Below are positions 1-6,051 of a stretch of 6,639 bases of DNA, piece by piece; the stretch's first letter is position 1; every line of letters starts with the position of its first letter. The position numbers and the translations under genes were made by a program. The notes under the pieces are model-generated. The model did not search any database. It was not told the DNA's origin and worked only from the letters and a program-made list of their open reading frames with translations. The stretch is from JBBAAS01 sp041658125 (GTDB taxonomy: Bacteria; Patescibacteriota; Microgenomatia; UBA12405). The stretch is taken from the NCBI GenBank assembly GCA_041658125.1, contig JBBAAS010000030.1, positions 1 through 6,639 on the forward strand. Direction: 5' to 3'.

Positions 1-345
1 CAAAACGAAATCATCGGGTTTTGTCTTTCGTACCTTAATTCTCAAAACCTACTCGATGAAACCAAATTTGTTAATTATTATTTGAAGCGCTATCCGCGTA
101 AGTCCCAAAACGAATTGCTTTTTCGCCTAAGGCAATTAGGAGTTTCTGTCTCTGCCGTTAACGATCAGGGAGAACCAAATTCAGACCGCCAAAAGATAAT
201 AAAAATTCTCCAAAAAAAGAAAATTACTACCGAGATTATGCGTAACTACCAGGAAAAAAACCGTCTCTATTCATCTTTATACCGCAAGGGATTTTCCTTA
301 TCACAGGTCAAATCAGTGATTGACGAATATCTTATATCCGGTTAA
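1..345 (+). CDS. recX: RecX-like regulatory protein, 3' part (N-terminus outside window)
   Basis: The frame is open from base 1 and gives 114 residues ending at TAA (343-345). A TTG at 82 could be read as a start, but the upstream codons in the same frame continue the family pattern, so the gene enters from the left. RecX proteins are three-helix tandem-repeat proteins that bind RecA filaments and restrain recombinase activity. What is visible: a first repeat with hydrophobic helices and LLDETKF (matching the family's LLDDxxFA), then a YLKRYPRKSQNELLFRLRQLGV segment split as YPRKSQ and NELLFRLRQLGV (family: RxRGxxxIxxELxxKGI). A last repeat ends KGFSLSQVKSVIDEYL (family: RRGFxxxxIxxVLDEL). 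The first repeat is incomplete. recA is the usual upstream neighbour but is not in the window. RecX sequences diverge strongly, so the call rests on repeat pattern and length. Confidence 0.8.
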   Translation, partial: QNEIIGFCLSYLNSQNLLDETKFVNYYLKRYPRKSQNELLFRLRQLGVSVSAVNDQGEPNSDRQKIIKILQKKKITTEIMRNYQEKNRLYSSLYRKGFSLSQVKSVIDEYLISG

Positions 346-366
346 AATACAGAAAGTCGTATTTTT
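344..366 (+). terminator. Weak AT-rich hairpin after recX
   Basis: AAAATAC (344-350) pairs perfectly with GTATTTT (359-365) around an 8-base loop, and the right arm ends in a run of five T. The left arm overlaps the recX stop codon. The stem has only two G-C pairs at most, so termination would be weak. The rest of the gap before rny (367-484) shows no convincing promoter, ribosome binding site or RNA gene. Confidence 0.25.
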
Positions 367-484
367 AACTTAAATATTTAACAAAAATTACTTTCAGTCA
401 TCCTCAAATGTTTACTAGAACCCTTCTTTTTCTACTCACTCCCGGTTCTGGCGCCTAAGACTTGTACTGAAGTAAAAAAAATCT

Positions 485-2038
485 ATGTTTGACTCTTTTA
501 TCTCCAAGTTTCGTGGCATCTTTTCCAAAACCGCTTCCGATAGTTCCGTTCCTGTTAAAGCTTCTTCTCCCGTTCCCGAAGTTTCCAATCGGGTAGTTTA
601 TTCTCCTCCTAAAAAAGCCAAAGGTGTCAAAACCGTGGCTGTAAAACCAGCTCCGGTTGTCGACACAGCCGCCATTTCCCAGGCTCTTGAAAATGCCAAA
701 AGACTTGAAGCTCAAACTAAGGTCAAAGAAGAAGAAATTTTTAGAAGGCTTAAATCCCTTGACGAAAAAGAGCAATATCTCATCCAAAAGGAAAAAAATA
801 TCGATTCTCAAAACGAAACGCTTAAGAAAAAGCTCGAATCAATAGACGAAACTTATCGTAAGCAGTTAGAAAAGCTGGAACAAATCTCCGGGCTTGATGT
901 CGAAAAGGCCAAGCAAATAATTCTTTCCAGTACCGAGAAAAAAATGGCCACTTGGATTGCTAAAAAAATCGACGAAGCCAAAGATAATCTCCGCCAGCAA
1001 CAGGACGAACTTGGTAAAGAAATTTTAGTTGACAGTATTCGCCACGGCATTACTGAATATGTCGCCGAATATACTGTTTCCACTATTACTCTGGCCGATG
1101 AAACCGTTAAGGGGAAAATTATTGGCCGTGAAGGCCGCAATATTCGCGCTTTTGAAAAAGCCACCGGAGTTGAAATTGAGCTTGATGAAACCAATGATAT
1201 TCGTATTTCTTCGTTTGACTCTACCCGTCGGGAAATTGCCCGCCTCGCTTTAGAAAAATTAATTCGAGACGGCCGGATTCAGCCGGTCAAAATTGAAGAT
1301 ATCGTCGCCCAAACCAAAGGCGATATGGATAAAATCCTCCTTAACGAAGGCAAAAGAATATGTCAGGAAGTTGGTGTTTACAATCTTCCGGTTGATCTTA
1401 TTAAAGAAATTGGCAAATTCAAGTTTAGGTTTTCTTATGGCCAAAATCTGGCCAAGCACACCATCGAAGCTACCAAAATTGCCGTTTCTGTAGCACACGA
1501 ACTTAAGGCCAACGTCAATACCGTTCGTCTCGGCGGACTTCTCCACGACATCGGCAAGGTGGTTACTGATCAGGAAGGAACTCATGTTAATCTTGGCATC
1601 GATCTTCTGCGCCAATACCACCTTCCCGAAGAAGTCATCAACTGTGTTGGTGAACATCATCAGGACCACGAATTCTCTTCAGTTGAATCAGCTCTGGTGT
1701 ACATTGGTGACGCCGCTTCCGGAACCCGTCCCGGCGCTCGCTACGAAGTCCATGAAGAGTATTTAAAAAGGATGACCAACATCGAAGAGGTTGCCAAAAG
1801 CTTTCCCGGAGTTACTCAAGTTGCCGCTTATCAAGCCGGTCGGGAAGTCATGGTTTTAGTCGATCCGGGCATTGTTTCTGACGCCGAAGCCAAAGTTTTA
1901 AGTCAAAATATTGCCGAAAAGCTCGAGGAAGAAGCAAAATGGGCCGGCCAGATAAAAGTCACCGTAGTGCGGGAATTACGGACAAGTAGCGTCATTGTTG
2001 GTAATAAGATCAATAAAAGTGCGGGGAAAAACGAGTAG
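485..2038 (+). CDS. rny: Ribonuclease Y, without N-terminal membrane helix
   Basis: RNase Y is an endoribonuclease that starts bulk mRNA decay. The 517-residue product has the family order and length: a charged coiled coil (about 64-185), a KH RNA-binding domain (about 200-265; GxxG loop GREG 214-217), an HD phosphohydrolase domain (SYGQN 317-321, H325, metal-binding HD in LLHDIGK 352-358, HH 391-392, D409) and the C-terminal family domain (SFPGV 439-443, QAGRE 450-454, GQIKVTVVRE 488-497). It ends with about 17 extra polar residues. The start is fixed by an in-frame TAA at 473-475. No Shine-Dalgarno is seen. Unlike well-studied RNase Y proteins, which begin with a transmembrane helix, this one starts MFDSFISKFRGIFSK, a likely amphipathic helix, followed by about 45 Pro/Val/Ser/Lys-rich residues. 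All visible catalytic motifs are intact, so it should be active. Confidence 0.96.
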   Translation: MFDSFISKFRGIFSKTASDSSVPVKASSPVPEVSNRVVYSPPKKAKGVKTVAVKPAPVVDTAAISQALENAKRLEAQTKVKEEEIFRRLKSLDEKEQYLIQKEKNIDSQNETLKKKLESIDETYRKQLEKLEQISGLDVEKAKQIILSSTEKKMATWIAKKIDEAKDNLRQQQDELGKEILVDSIRHGITEYVAEYTVSTITLADETVKGKIIGREGRNIRAFEKATGVEIELDETNDIRISSFDSTRREIARLALEKLIRDGRIQPVKIEDIVAQTKGDMDKILLNEGKRICQEVGVYNLPVDLIKEIGKFKFRFSYGQNLAKHTIEATKIAVSVAHELKANVNTVRLGGLLHDIGKVVTDQEGTHVNLGIDLLRQYHLPEEVINCVGEHHQDHEFSSVESALVYIGDAASGTRPGARYEVHEEYLKRMTNIEEVAKSFPGVTQVAAYQAGREVMVLVDPGIVSDAEAKVLSQNIAEKLEEEAKWAGQIKVTVVRELRTSSVIVGNKINKSAGKNE

Positions 2039-2044
2039 TTTTAC

Positions 2045-2072
2045 TTGCAATTTCCAGCAAATCGGCTACAAT
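2045..2072 (+). promoter_or_regulatory. Promoter of the HU gene
   Basis: TTGCAA (2045-2050) and TACAAT (2067-2072) are separated by 16 bases and lie just after the rny stop codon. Transcription would start near 2079, giving a leader of about 22 bases before the HU start at 2101. It is the best two-box promoter on the + strand of this window. Not verified by mapping. Confidence 0.5.
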
Positions 2073-2073
2073 C

Positions 2074-2092
2074 TAACTTGAATTATAAGTTA
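2074..2092 (+). repeat. Inverted repeat at the HU transcription start
   Basis: TAACTT (2074-2079) and AAGTTA (2087-2092) are perfect inverted copies around GAATTAT. The repeat lies just downstream of the -10 box, across the predicted transcription start and 8 bases before the ATG. It could be an operator or a small leader hairpin; an AT-rich 6-base repeat can also arise by chance. Confidence 0.3.
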
Positions 2093-2100
2093 ATAGCAAA

Positions 2101-2373
2101 ATGACCAAAAAAGAACTGATCGAAATCGTTGCCCAGAAAGCTAAACTGTCCAAGAAAGCTGCTAAACAGGCCGTTGAGACCTTTTTAGGCGAAGTTATGA
2201 AAGCCCTCGCCGCTGGCGAAGTGGTAAAACTTTCAGGTTTTGGAACTTTCAAAACCAAAATGTTCAAAGCCAAGACCATCAAGGCCATTGGTAGCAAGGA
2301 ATCCAAAAAAATTGTGGCTCGCCGCATGCCTCGCTATATTCCCGGAACCAAGATCAAGAAAATGGTCAAATAA
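2101..2373 (+). CDS. hup: HU-family DNA-binding nucleoid protein
   Basis: HU proteins are small basic dimers that bend and compact DNA. The 90-residue product has the usual length and aligns without gaps to HU: N-terminal helices (TKKELIEIVAQKAKLSKKAA), the core signature LSGFGTF (44-50), the beta-arm (about 51-77) and the ending PRYIPGTKIKKMVK (family: VPAFKPGKALKDAV). The protein is very lysine-rich. At the arm tip, where HU has Arg-Asn-Pro with Pro63 wedging into DNA, this protein reads Lys-Ala-Ile (61-63), so the kinking proline is absent. ATG 2101 is the natural start by homology; no Shine-Dalgarno precedes it. It has its own promoter after rny and a strong terminator after its stop, so it appears to be a single-gene transcript. 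The exact paralogue (HU versus another member of the family) cannot be told. Confidence 0.93.
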   Translation: MTKKELIEIVAQKAKLSKKAAKQAVETFLGEVMKALAAGEVVKLSGFGTFKTKMFKAKTIKAIGSKESKKIVARRMPRYIPGTKIKKMVK

Positions 2374-2391
2374 GTCCTCCCCAAGTACATT

Positions 2392-2419
2392 AAACTCCCC
2401 CGATCTTCGGGGGAGTTTT
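2392..2419 (+). terminator. Strong intrinsic terminator after HU
   Basis: AAACTCCCCCGA (2392-2403) pairs perfectly with TCGGGGGAGTTT (2407-2418) around a TCT loop, with the T run continuing to 2419. The 12-bp stem with a GC core 18 bases after the HU stop codon is a clear rho-independent terminator. It separates HU from ychF, which therefore needs its own promoter. Confidence 0.85.
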
Positions 2420-2423
2420 AGGT

Positions 2424-2429
2424 TAAAAT
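2424..2429 (+). promoter_or_regulatory. -10 box directly before ychF (leaderless type)
   Basis: TAAAAT lies 6 bases before the ychF ATG at 2436, so transcription would start at or next to the A of the start codon. The strong terminator upstream means that some promoter must lie in these few bases. No good -35 box is seen; its expected place is inside the terminator stem. No Shine-Dalgarno is present, which fits a leaderless mRNA. Confidence 0.45.
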
Positions 2430-2435
2430 ACCCAT

Positions 2436-3500
2436 ATGTCCAATTTATCTATCGCCATTGTTGGTTTGCCTAATGTCGGCAAGTCGACTCTTTTTAATGC
2501 CCTTTTGGGCAAACAGGTCGCTGATGCCAGTAATTATCCTTTTTGCACTATCGATCCTAACGTCGGTGTGGTTGAAGTTCCCGATGAAAAATTAACTGTT
2601 TTAGCCAAAATTGTTTCCACTCAAAAAATTGTTCCCGCTGCGGTTGAATTTGTTGATATTGCCGGCTTGGTCAAGGGCGCCTCCCAAGGCGAGGGTCTTG
2701 GCAACAAATTTCTCACTAACATCCGCGATTGCGACGCTATTTGCCATGTCGTTCGTTTTTTTACCGACCAAAACATTATCAAGGAAGGCGCTGTCAACCC
2801 CAAATCTGATTTTGAAGTTATTTGTGCCGAACTAATTATCAAAGACTTGGAGTCTGTCGATAAATATCTTAGTTCTTTCAAAAATAACCCCATCGAAACT
2901 AAAACCAAAAAATTCGCTTTTGCCTCCAAATTAAAATCAGAACTGGAAAAAGGCGTCTTAGCGATCAACATCTCTTTAACCGATGAAGAAAAAATCTTAG
3001 CCAAAGAATTTTTCTTACTTACCAATAAACTTTTTTTTATCGTTGCCAATGTTGACGAAACTACTTACCAAAGCATCGACAAATTTAATACCGACCTGGA
3101 AAACGTTATTCCCGTTTGTGCCAAAATCGAATCCGAACTTTCCGAATTATCTCCTGAAGATAAAGTTAGTTATCTCAAAGAGTTGGGCATTTCTCAATCA
3201 GGACTCGAGCGGGTTATTAAAAAAGCCTACGAAACCTTAGGCCTTCAATCTTTTTACACTGCCGGAGTCAAGGAAGTTCGGGCCTGGACCATTAAAAAAG
3301 ACGATACTGCTCCCAAAGCCGCCGGGGTCATTCATACCGATTTTGAAAGGGGATTTATCATGGCCGAAATCATTTCTTACTCCGATTTTGTTAAATATAA
3401 TGGTTGGCAGGGAGCAAAAGAAGCCGGTCTTCTTCGCCACGAGGGCAAAGACTATCTCATGCATCCCGACGACATTGTCGAATTTCGTTTTAATGTCTAA
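2436..3500 (+). CDS. ychF: Redox/ribosome-associated ATPase-GTPase YchF (OLA1 family)
   Basis: YchF is a universally conserved Obg-related P-loop protein that binds ribosomes and usually prefers ATP. The 354-residue product is complete, slightly shorter than the roughly 363 of E. coli. Motifs in order: G1 GLPNVGKS (10-17), NYPFCTIDPNVG (33-44), G3 DIAGL (74-78) followed by VKGASQGEGLGN, G4-type NVDE (205-208, the relaxed form of YchF rather than NKxD), and G5-like CAKIE (228-232). The coiled-coil region is about 115-200. The C-terminal TGS domain covers about 271-354 with FYTAGVKEVRAWTI, AAGVIHTDFERGFI and EGKDY, ending in the family's FRFNV. The ATG at 2436 gives the standard N-terminus. It lies just after the HU terminator and appears to begin a new, probably leaderless transcript. 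The hicB-like gene starts 15 bases after its stop. Confidence 0.97.
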   Translation: MSNLSIAIVGLPNVGKSTLFNALLGKQVADASNYPFCTIDPNVGVVEVPDEKLTVLAKIVSTQKIVPAAVEFVDIAGLVKGASQGEGLGNKFLTNIRDCDAICHVVRFFTDQNIIKEGAVNPKSDFEVICAELIIKDLESVDKYLSSFKNNPIETKTKKFAFASKLKSELEKGVLAINISLTDEEKILAKEFFLLTNKLFFIVANVDETTYQSIDKFNTDLENVIPVCAKIESELSELSPEDKVSYLKELGISQSGLERVIKKAYETLGLQSFYTAGVKEVRAWTIKKDDTAPKAAGVIHTDFERGFIMAEIISYSDFVKYNGWQGAKEAGLLRHEGKDYLMHPDDIVEFRFNV

Positions 3501-3501
3501 G

Positions 3502-3510
3502 TGTTATACT
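3502..3510 (+). promoter_or_regulatory. Extended -10 promoter of the hicBA pair
   Basis: TGTTATACT is an extended -10 element (TGn plus TATACT 3505-3510). It sits between the ychF stop and the hicB-like ATG at 3516, only 5 bases before that ATG, so the mRNA would begin at the start codon. No convincing -35 is seen, as is common for extended -10 promoters. A direct repeat CTAAG (3497-3501 and 3509-3513) flanks the box and could be a regulator site, but it is short. Confidence 0.5.
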
Positions 3511-3515
3511 AAGCC

Positions 3516-3875
3516 ATGAACACAAAAGAAAAGGGGCTATTTAGATTTGTCGTTTTTCAGGAAAAGGACGATTTCGTTGGAGTTTGTCTTGATCTTAATA
3601 TTGTTGAATATGGTACTGATCCTATTTCTCTCGCCGAAAGCGTTAAAGAAGCCGCCTTTTCATATTTGGAATCCGTGCGTGCAAAAAATCTTTCAGATGA
3701 ATATTTAAACAAACCAGCTTCGGATAAGTATTGGAAAAAACTTTTCCAGATCCAGAAAACAGCCTTTGGAAAGGACATAAATAGCAAAAGTTCTCTTCTT
3801 AAAGTCAACACCACCGGTGCTTGTTTTTTTAATTCGATGCTTCATCCGTATGGTAGCCATATGCAAAATTGCTAG
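3516..3875 (+). CDS. hicB: HicB-like antitoxin
   Basis: This 119-residue protein has the HicB-type partial RNase H fold in its first 60 residues: strand FRFVVFQEKD (9-18), GFVGVCLDLN-like segment DFVGVCLDLNIVEYG (19-33), then the helix LAESVKEAAFSYLESV (39-54), which matches the family's TxxEAlxnxxeAixxyL. Together with the HicA-like gene 12 bases downstream this makes a hicBA toxin-antitoxin pair in which HicB would bind and silence HicA. The later part, from about 60 (YLNKPASDKYWKKL and on), does not show a recognisable helix-turn-helix or ribbon-helix-helix domain of the kind many HicB proteins use for autoregulation. The C-terminal 35 residues, including GACFFNSMLHPYGSH, are not recognised. 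The start sits 5 bases after an extended -10 box. The assignment relies on N-terminal pattern and on context. Confidence 0.75.
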   Translation: MNTKEKGLFRFVVFQEKDDFVGVCLDLNIVEYGTDPISLAESVKEAAFSYLESVRAKNLSDEYLNKPASDKYWKKLFQIQKTAFGKDINSKSSLLKVNTTGACFFNSMLHPYGSHMQNC

Positions 3876-3887
3876 TTGATTGTCTGA

Positions 3888-4115
3888 ATGGATTCAAGAC
3901 TAAAACACATAAGACCGGAAAAGGCAGAACGGTTCTTAATTAAAAATGGTTTTGAACATATAAACACGAAAGGTACCCATCATACGTTTTTTAAGAAAGA
4001 AATTGGGTTTGTCCAAATAATCTTCAATAGCAAAGAACTATATCCCAAAAACGCCAAAATTATGATAAAGAAATCAGGTATTTCTATTGAAGAATGGGCA
4101 AAGTCATGTAAATGA
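3888..4115 (+). CDS. hicA: HicA-like mRNA interferase toxin
   Basis: HicA toxins are small dsRBD-fold RNases that cut mRNA. The 75-residue product matches the family: an N-terminal helix with LIKNGF (17-22; family LxxxGF), the catalytic-site motif KGTHHTF (28-34; family KGSHHxx with the active histidine), a strand VQIIF, then KELYPKNAKIMIKKSGISIEEW split as KELYPKNAKIMI and KKSGISIEEW (family KELxxGTLxxIxKxxGIsxeEf). The ATG at 3888 is the earliest possible start because an in-frame TGA (3885-3887) abuts it. It follows hicB by 12 bases, giving B-then-A order, the reverse of the most common order but known in the family. The TGA stop overlaps the miaA ATG (ATGA, 4112-4115), suggesting translational coupling. 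The histidine motif is intact, so the toxin may be active. Confidence 0.8.
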   Translation: MDSRLKHIRPEKAERFLIKNGFEHINTKGTHHTFFKKEIGFVQIIFNSKELYPKNAKIMIKKSGISIEEWAKSCK

Positions 4116-5071
4116 TAAATGATACAAAAAAAGATAAATTTTTAATTATCTCCGGTCCCACTGCTACTGGCAAAACTTCTTTGGCCATTAAGTTAGCGAA
4201 AAAATTTAACGGTGAATTAATTTCCGCCGATTCTCGGCAAATATATCGGGAGATGGATATCGGTACCGGCAAAGATCACCCCAAAAACGTCAAAATTCAT
4301 CTTGTCGACATAATTAATCCAAACGAATCCTTTTCCGTCGCCCAATATCGAAATTTGGCGATAAAAACAATCAACGAAATTTACTCTCGTGGTAAATTGC
4401 CGGTTATTGTCGGCGGCACCGGTCTCTATATCGATTCGATAATTAATCTTCAACCAACGTTTAGTATCAAACCTAAACCGATCCTAAGATTTTTTCTTAA
4501 TCGCTTCTCGGTTTCTTTTCTTCAAAAAATCTATTCTTTTTTGGATTTTGAATCTTTTAAAAAACTAAACCAATCCGATATCAACAACCCTCACCGTCTC
4601 ATCCGCAAAATCGAAATCAAGCTATTTTTAAATGAAAAAATAATTTCCCCCTTTCGCTTGCCCGCCGGAGCCTCGGCGAAAGTGGGTCAAAGGGGGACAA
4701 AAGGGGGATTTAATTTCTTACATCTTTCTCTCACTGCTCCCAATCAATATATCTACCAAAAAATTAATAAACGTATTGATAATCGTCTAAATAACGGTTT
4801 GTTAGGGGAAATAAATAGTTTGCTCAAGTCCTATAAATGGTCCGATCCCGGTCTTAACACTCTGGCTTATAAAGAATTTCAACCCTATTTTCAAAAACAA
4901 AAATCACTAGAAAAATGCGTCGATCAATGGCGCCACGACGAGCACGCCTATCTTCGTCGTCAAAAAACCTGGTTTAAAAAGCGGCCGGAAATTAACTTTT
5001 TTGACATCACCCAAGGCGATTACCCCCAAACTCTTATTGATTTCGTTGCCAAATGGTACAATCAATTATGA
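4112..5071 (+). CDS. miaA: tRNA dimethylallyltransferase MiaA
   Basis: MiaA transfers a dimethylallyl group from DMAPP to N6 of A37 in tRNAs reading codons that start with U. The 319-residue product has the P-loop GPTATGKT (15-22), SADSRQIY (38-45) with the catalytic-type Asp40, DIGTGK (49-54), FSVAQY (74-79), GGTGLY (101-106), the NPHRLIRKIEI block (159-169) and the tRNA-binding IYQKINKRID / LLGEIN region near 220-242. The start ATG overlaps the hicA stop (ATGA), and a second nearby ATG (4119) is out of frame. The segment after residue 178 is unusual: about 20 residues (FRLPAGASAKVGQRGTKGG) are encoded by a GC-rich, palindromic stretch unlike the AT-rich gene around it. It falls in the family's variable linker and keeps the frame, so function is probably retained. 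The stop overlaps the next gene by ATGA. Confidence 0.95.
   Translation: MINDTKKDKFLIISGPTATGKTSLAIKLAKKFNGELISADSRQIYREMDIGTGKDHPKNVKIHLVDIINPNESFSVAQYRNLAIKTINEIYSRGKLPVIVGGTGLYIDSIINLQPTFSIKPKPILRFFLNRFSVSFLQKIYSFLDFESFKKLNQSDINNPHRLIRKIEIKLFLNEKIISPFRLPAGASAKVGQRGTKGGFNFLHLSLTAPNQYIYQKINKRIDNRLNNGLLGEINSLLKSYKWSDPGLNTLAYKEFQPYFQKQKSLEKCVDQWRHDEHAYLRRQKTWFKKRPEINFFDITQGDYPQTLIDFVAKWYNQL
4647..4707. repeat. GC-rich palindromic, repeat-like insert inside miaA
   Basis: CCCCCTTT (4647-4654) is inverted as AAAGGGGG at 4689-4696 and again at 4700-4707. Inside it, CTTTCGC (4651-4657) pairs with GCGAAAG (4676-4682), and CGCCG (4663-4667) can pair with CGGCG (4674-4678). The right side is a degenerate tandem of G-rich units about 10-11 bases apart (AAGTGGGTC, AAAGGGGGAC, AAAAGGGGGATT). 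The composition differs sharply from the flanking AT-rich coding sequence. It reads through in frame and encodes miaA residues about 179-199. It resembles a small dispersed palindromic repeat, but only one copy is in this window, so mobility is inferred. Confidence 0.6.
5054..5062 (+). promoter_or_regulatory. Extended -10 box inside the end of miaA
   Basis: TGGTACAAT (TGn plus TACAAT 5057-5062) ends 5 bases before the ATG at 5068, exactly the spacing seen at the hicB-like gene. It would give a leaderless mRNA for the membrane protein in addition to read-through from miaA. The box lies in miaA codons, so coincidence is possible. Confidence 0.35.
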
Positions 5072-6051
5072 AACCAAATCGAGTTGAAATATCGTTTAAA
5101 ACCATTGTGTCTGCTCTCCTCCTGTTAATGGGTGCTTTTGTTCTCTGGAAAGTCAAAGACATGATCTTCTTAATTTTTATTTGTTTTATCTTTATGGAGG
5201 CTCTAAGTCCCACCGTCTCCAAGTTGGAAAAACATAAGCTTCCCCGTCCGTTGGCTATCATTATTATTTATCTTCTTATATTAGGCATTATCTATTTTGC
5301 CTTTGCCGGTATTATTCCAATCCTTATCGACCAAACTACCGGTCTTATCAATACTCTCCCCACCACCTTGAAAAATGCCAGTATTTTAGGTTTCCCTCTT
5401 TCTAACGTTAACTGGTCGTCTCAACTTGGTTTTCTTCAAAACTTACCCTCAAATCTTGCTAGGTTGACCATTTCCATTGCCTCCAATTTACTTTCAACTT
5501 TTGTTGTTTTTGTCATTACTTACTATCTCCTGCTCGAAAGAAAAAATTTATCTGATTATGGTCAGCGTCTTTTAGGCAATTCAGCAAAAGTTAAAATCCA
5601 AGCAATTTTAGACCAGTTGGAGTTACGTTTAGGAAGTTGGGTTAACGCGGAAATCTTTTTGATGACCCTTGTCGGCCTCATGTCCTACATTGGTTATCTC
5701 CTAATTGGTATCCAGTTTGCTGTTCCCTTAGCCATTGTCGCCGGACTTTTAGAAATTGTCCCAAATATCGGGCCCGTAATCTCTACCGGTATGGCGGTAT
5801 TAATCGGTTTTACAATTTCTCCTATCACCGGTCTATTAGCTGTTTTAGTCGGTATTATCGTTCACCAGTCCGAAAACAACATCATTGTCCCCAACGTCAT
5901 GAAGTCTACCGTTGGTCTGCATCCTCTGATTACTATCGTTTTAATTGCCTCTGGTGCCAAGTTAGCCGGTATTGCCGGAGCTGTTTTAGCTGTTCCGGTT
6001 TATCTCACTGCCGAAGTCATCATCAAAGTTCTCTTTGCTCCGAAAAAATAA
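5068..6051 (+). CDS. AI-2E/PerM family (UPF0118) membrane transporter
   Basis: Members of this family are integral membrane proteins with about 7-8 helices. Some export autoinducer-2 (TqsA), others act as Na+/H+ antiporters or have unknown roles, so the substrate cannot be assigned. The 327-residue product shows membrane segments near 10-28, 31-48, 62-88 and 137-157, a central soluble part, and a hydrophobic C-terminal half. Family marks: EKHKLPRPLA, LGSWVNAEIFL, the EIVPNIGPVIS block, HQSENNIIVPNVM followed by VGLHPL, and GIAGAVLAVPV near the end. I chose ATG 5068 over ATG 5053: it overlaps the miaA stop as ATGA, matching the hicA-miaA junction, and follows an extended -10 box by 5 bases. 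The earlier ATG would add five residues (MVQSI). Its TAA stop directly abuts the 3' end of rnpB on the other strand. Confidence 0.92.
   Translation: MKPNRVEISFKTIVSALLLLMGAFVLWKVKDMIFLIFICFIFMEALSPTVSKLEKHKLPRPLAIIIIYLLILGIIYFAFAGIIPILIDQTTGLINTLPTTLKNASILGFPLSNVNWSSQLGFLQNLPSNLARLTISIASNLLSTFVVFVITYYLLLERKNLSDYGQRLLGNSAKVKIQAILDQLELRLGSWVNAEIFLMTLVGLMSYIGYLLIGIQFAVPLAIVAGLLEIVPNIGPVISTGMAVLIGFTISPITGLLAVLVGIIVHQSENNIIVPNVMKSTVGLHPLITIVLIASGAKLAGIAGAVLAVPVYLTAEVIIKVLFAPKK

Noticed and set aside
408..458. Micro-ORF of 16 residues (MFTRTLLFLLTPGSGA) before rny
   Set aside because: It is hydrophobic, but has no ribosome binding site, is out of frame with rny, and could easily arise by chance.
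455..811. 118-aa open frame on the - strand over rny
   Set aside because: It lies fully within or against the well-supported rny gene, has low-complexity Phe/Gly composition and no recognisable family.
1259..1669. 136-aa open frame on the - strand over the rny HD domain
   Set aside because: It is antisense to highly conserved catalytic codons and shows no family features; a shadow.
2621..3049. 142-aa open frame on the - strand over ychF
   Set aside because: It is antisense to the ychF GTPase domain, with no start signal or family resemblance.
4112..4121. Possible alternative genetic code with TGA as glycine, known in some CPR groups
   Set aside because: TGA ends hicA and miaA at sensible lengths, and no gene needs TGA read-through; one TGA is followed by TAA, so it is uninformative alone.
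5053..5067. Earlier ATG at 5053 as the start of the AI-2E-family gene
   Set aside because: It would give a 19-base overlap with miaA and five extra residues; ATG 5068 makes the ATGA overlap and fits the -10 spacing.
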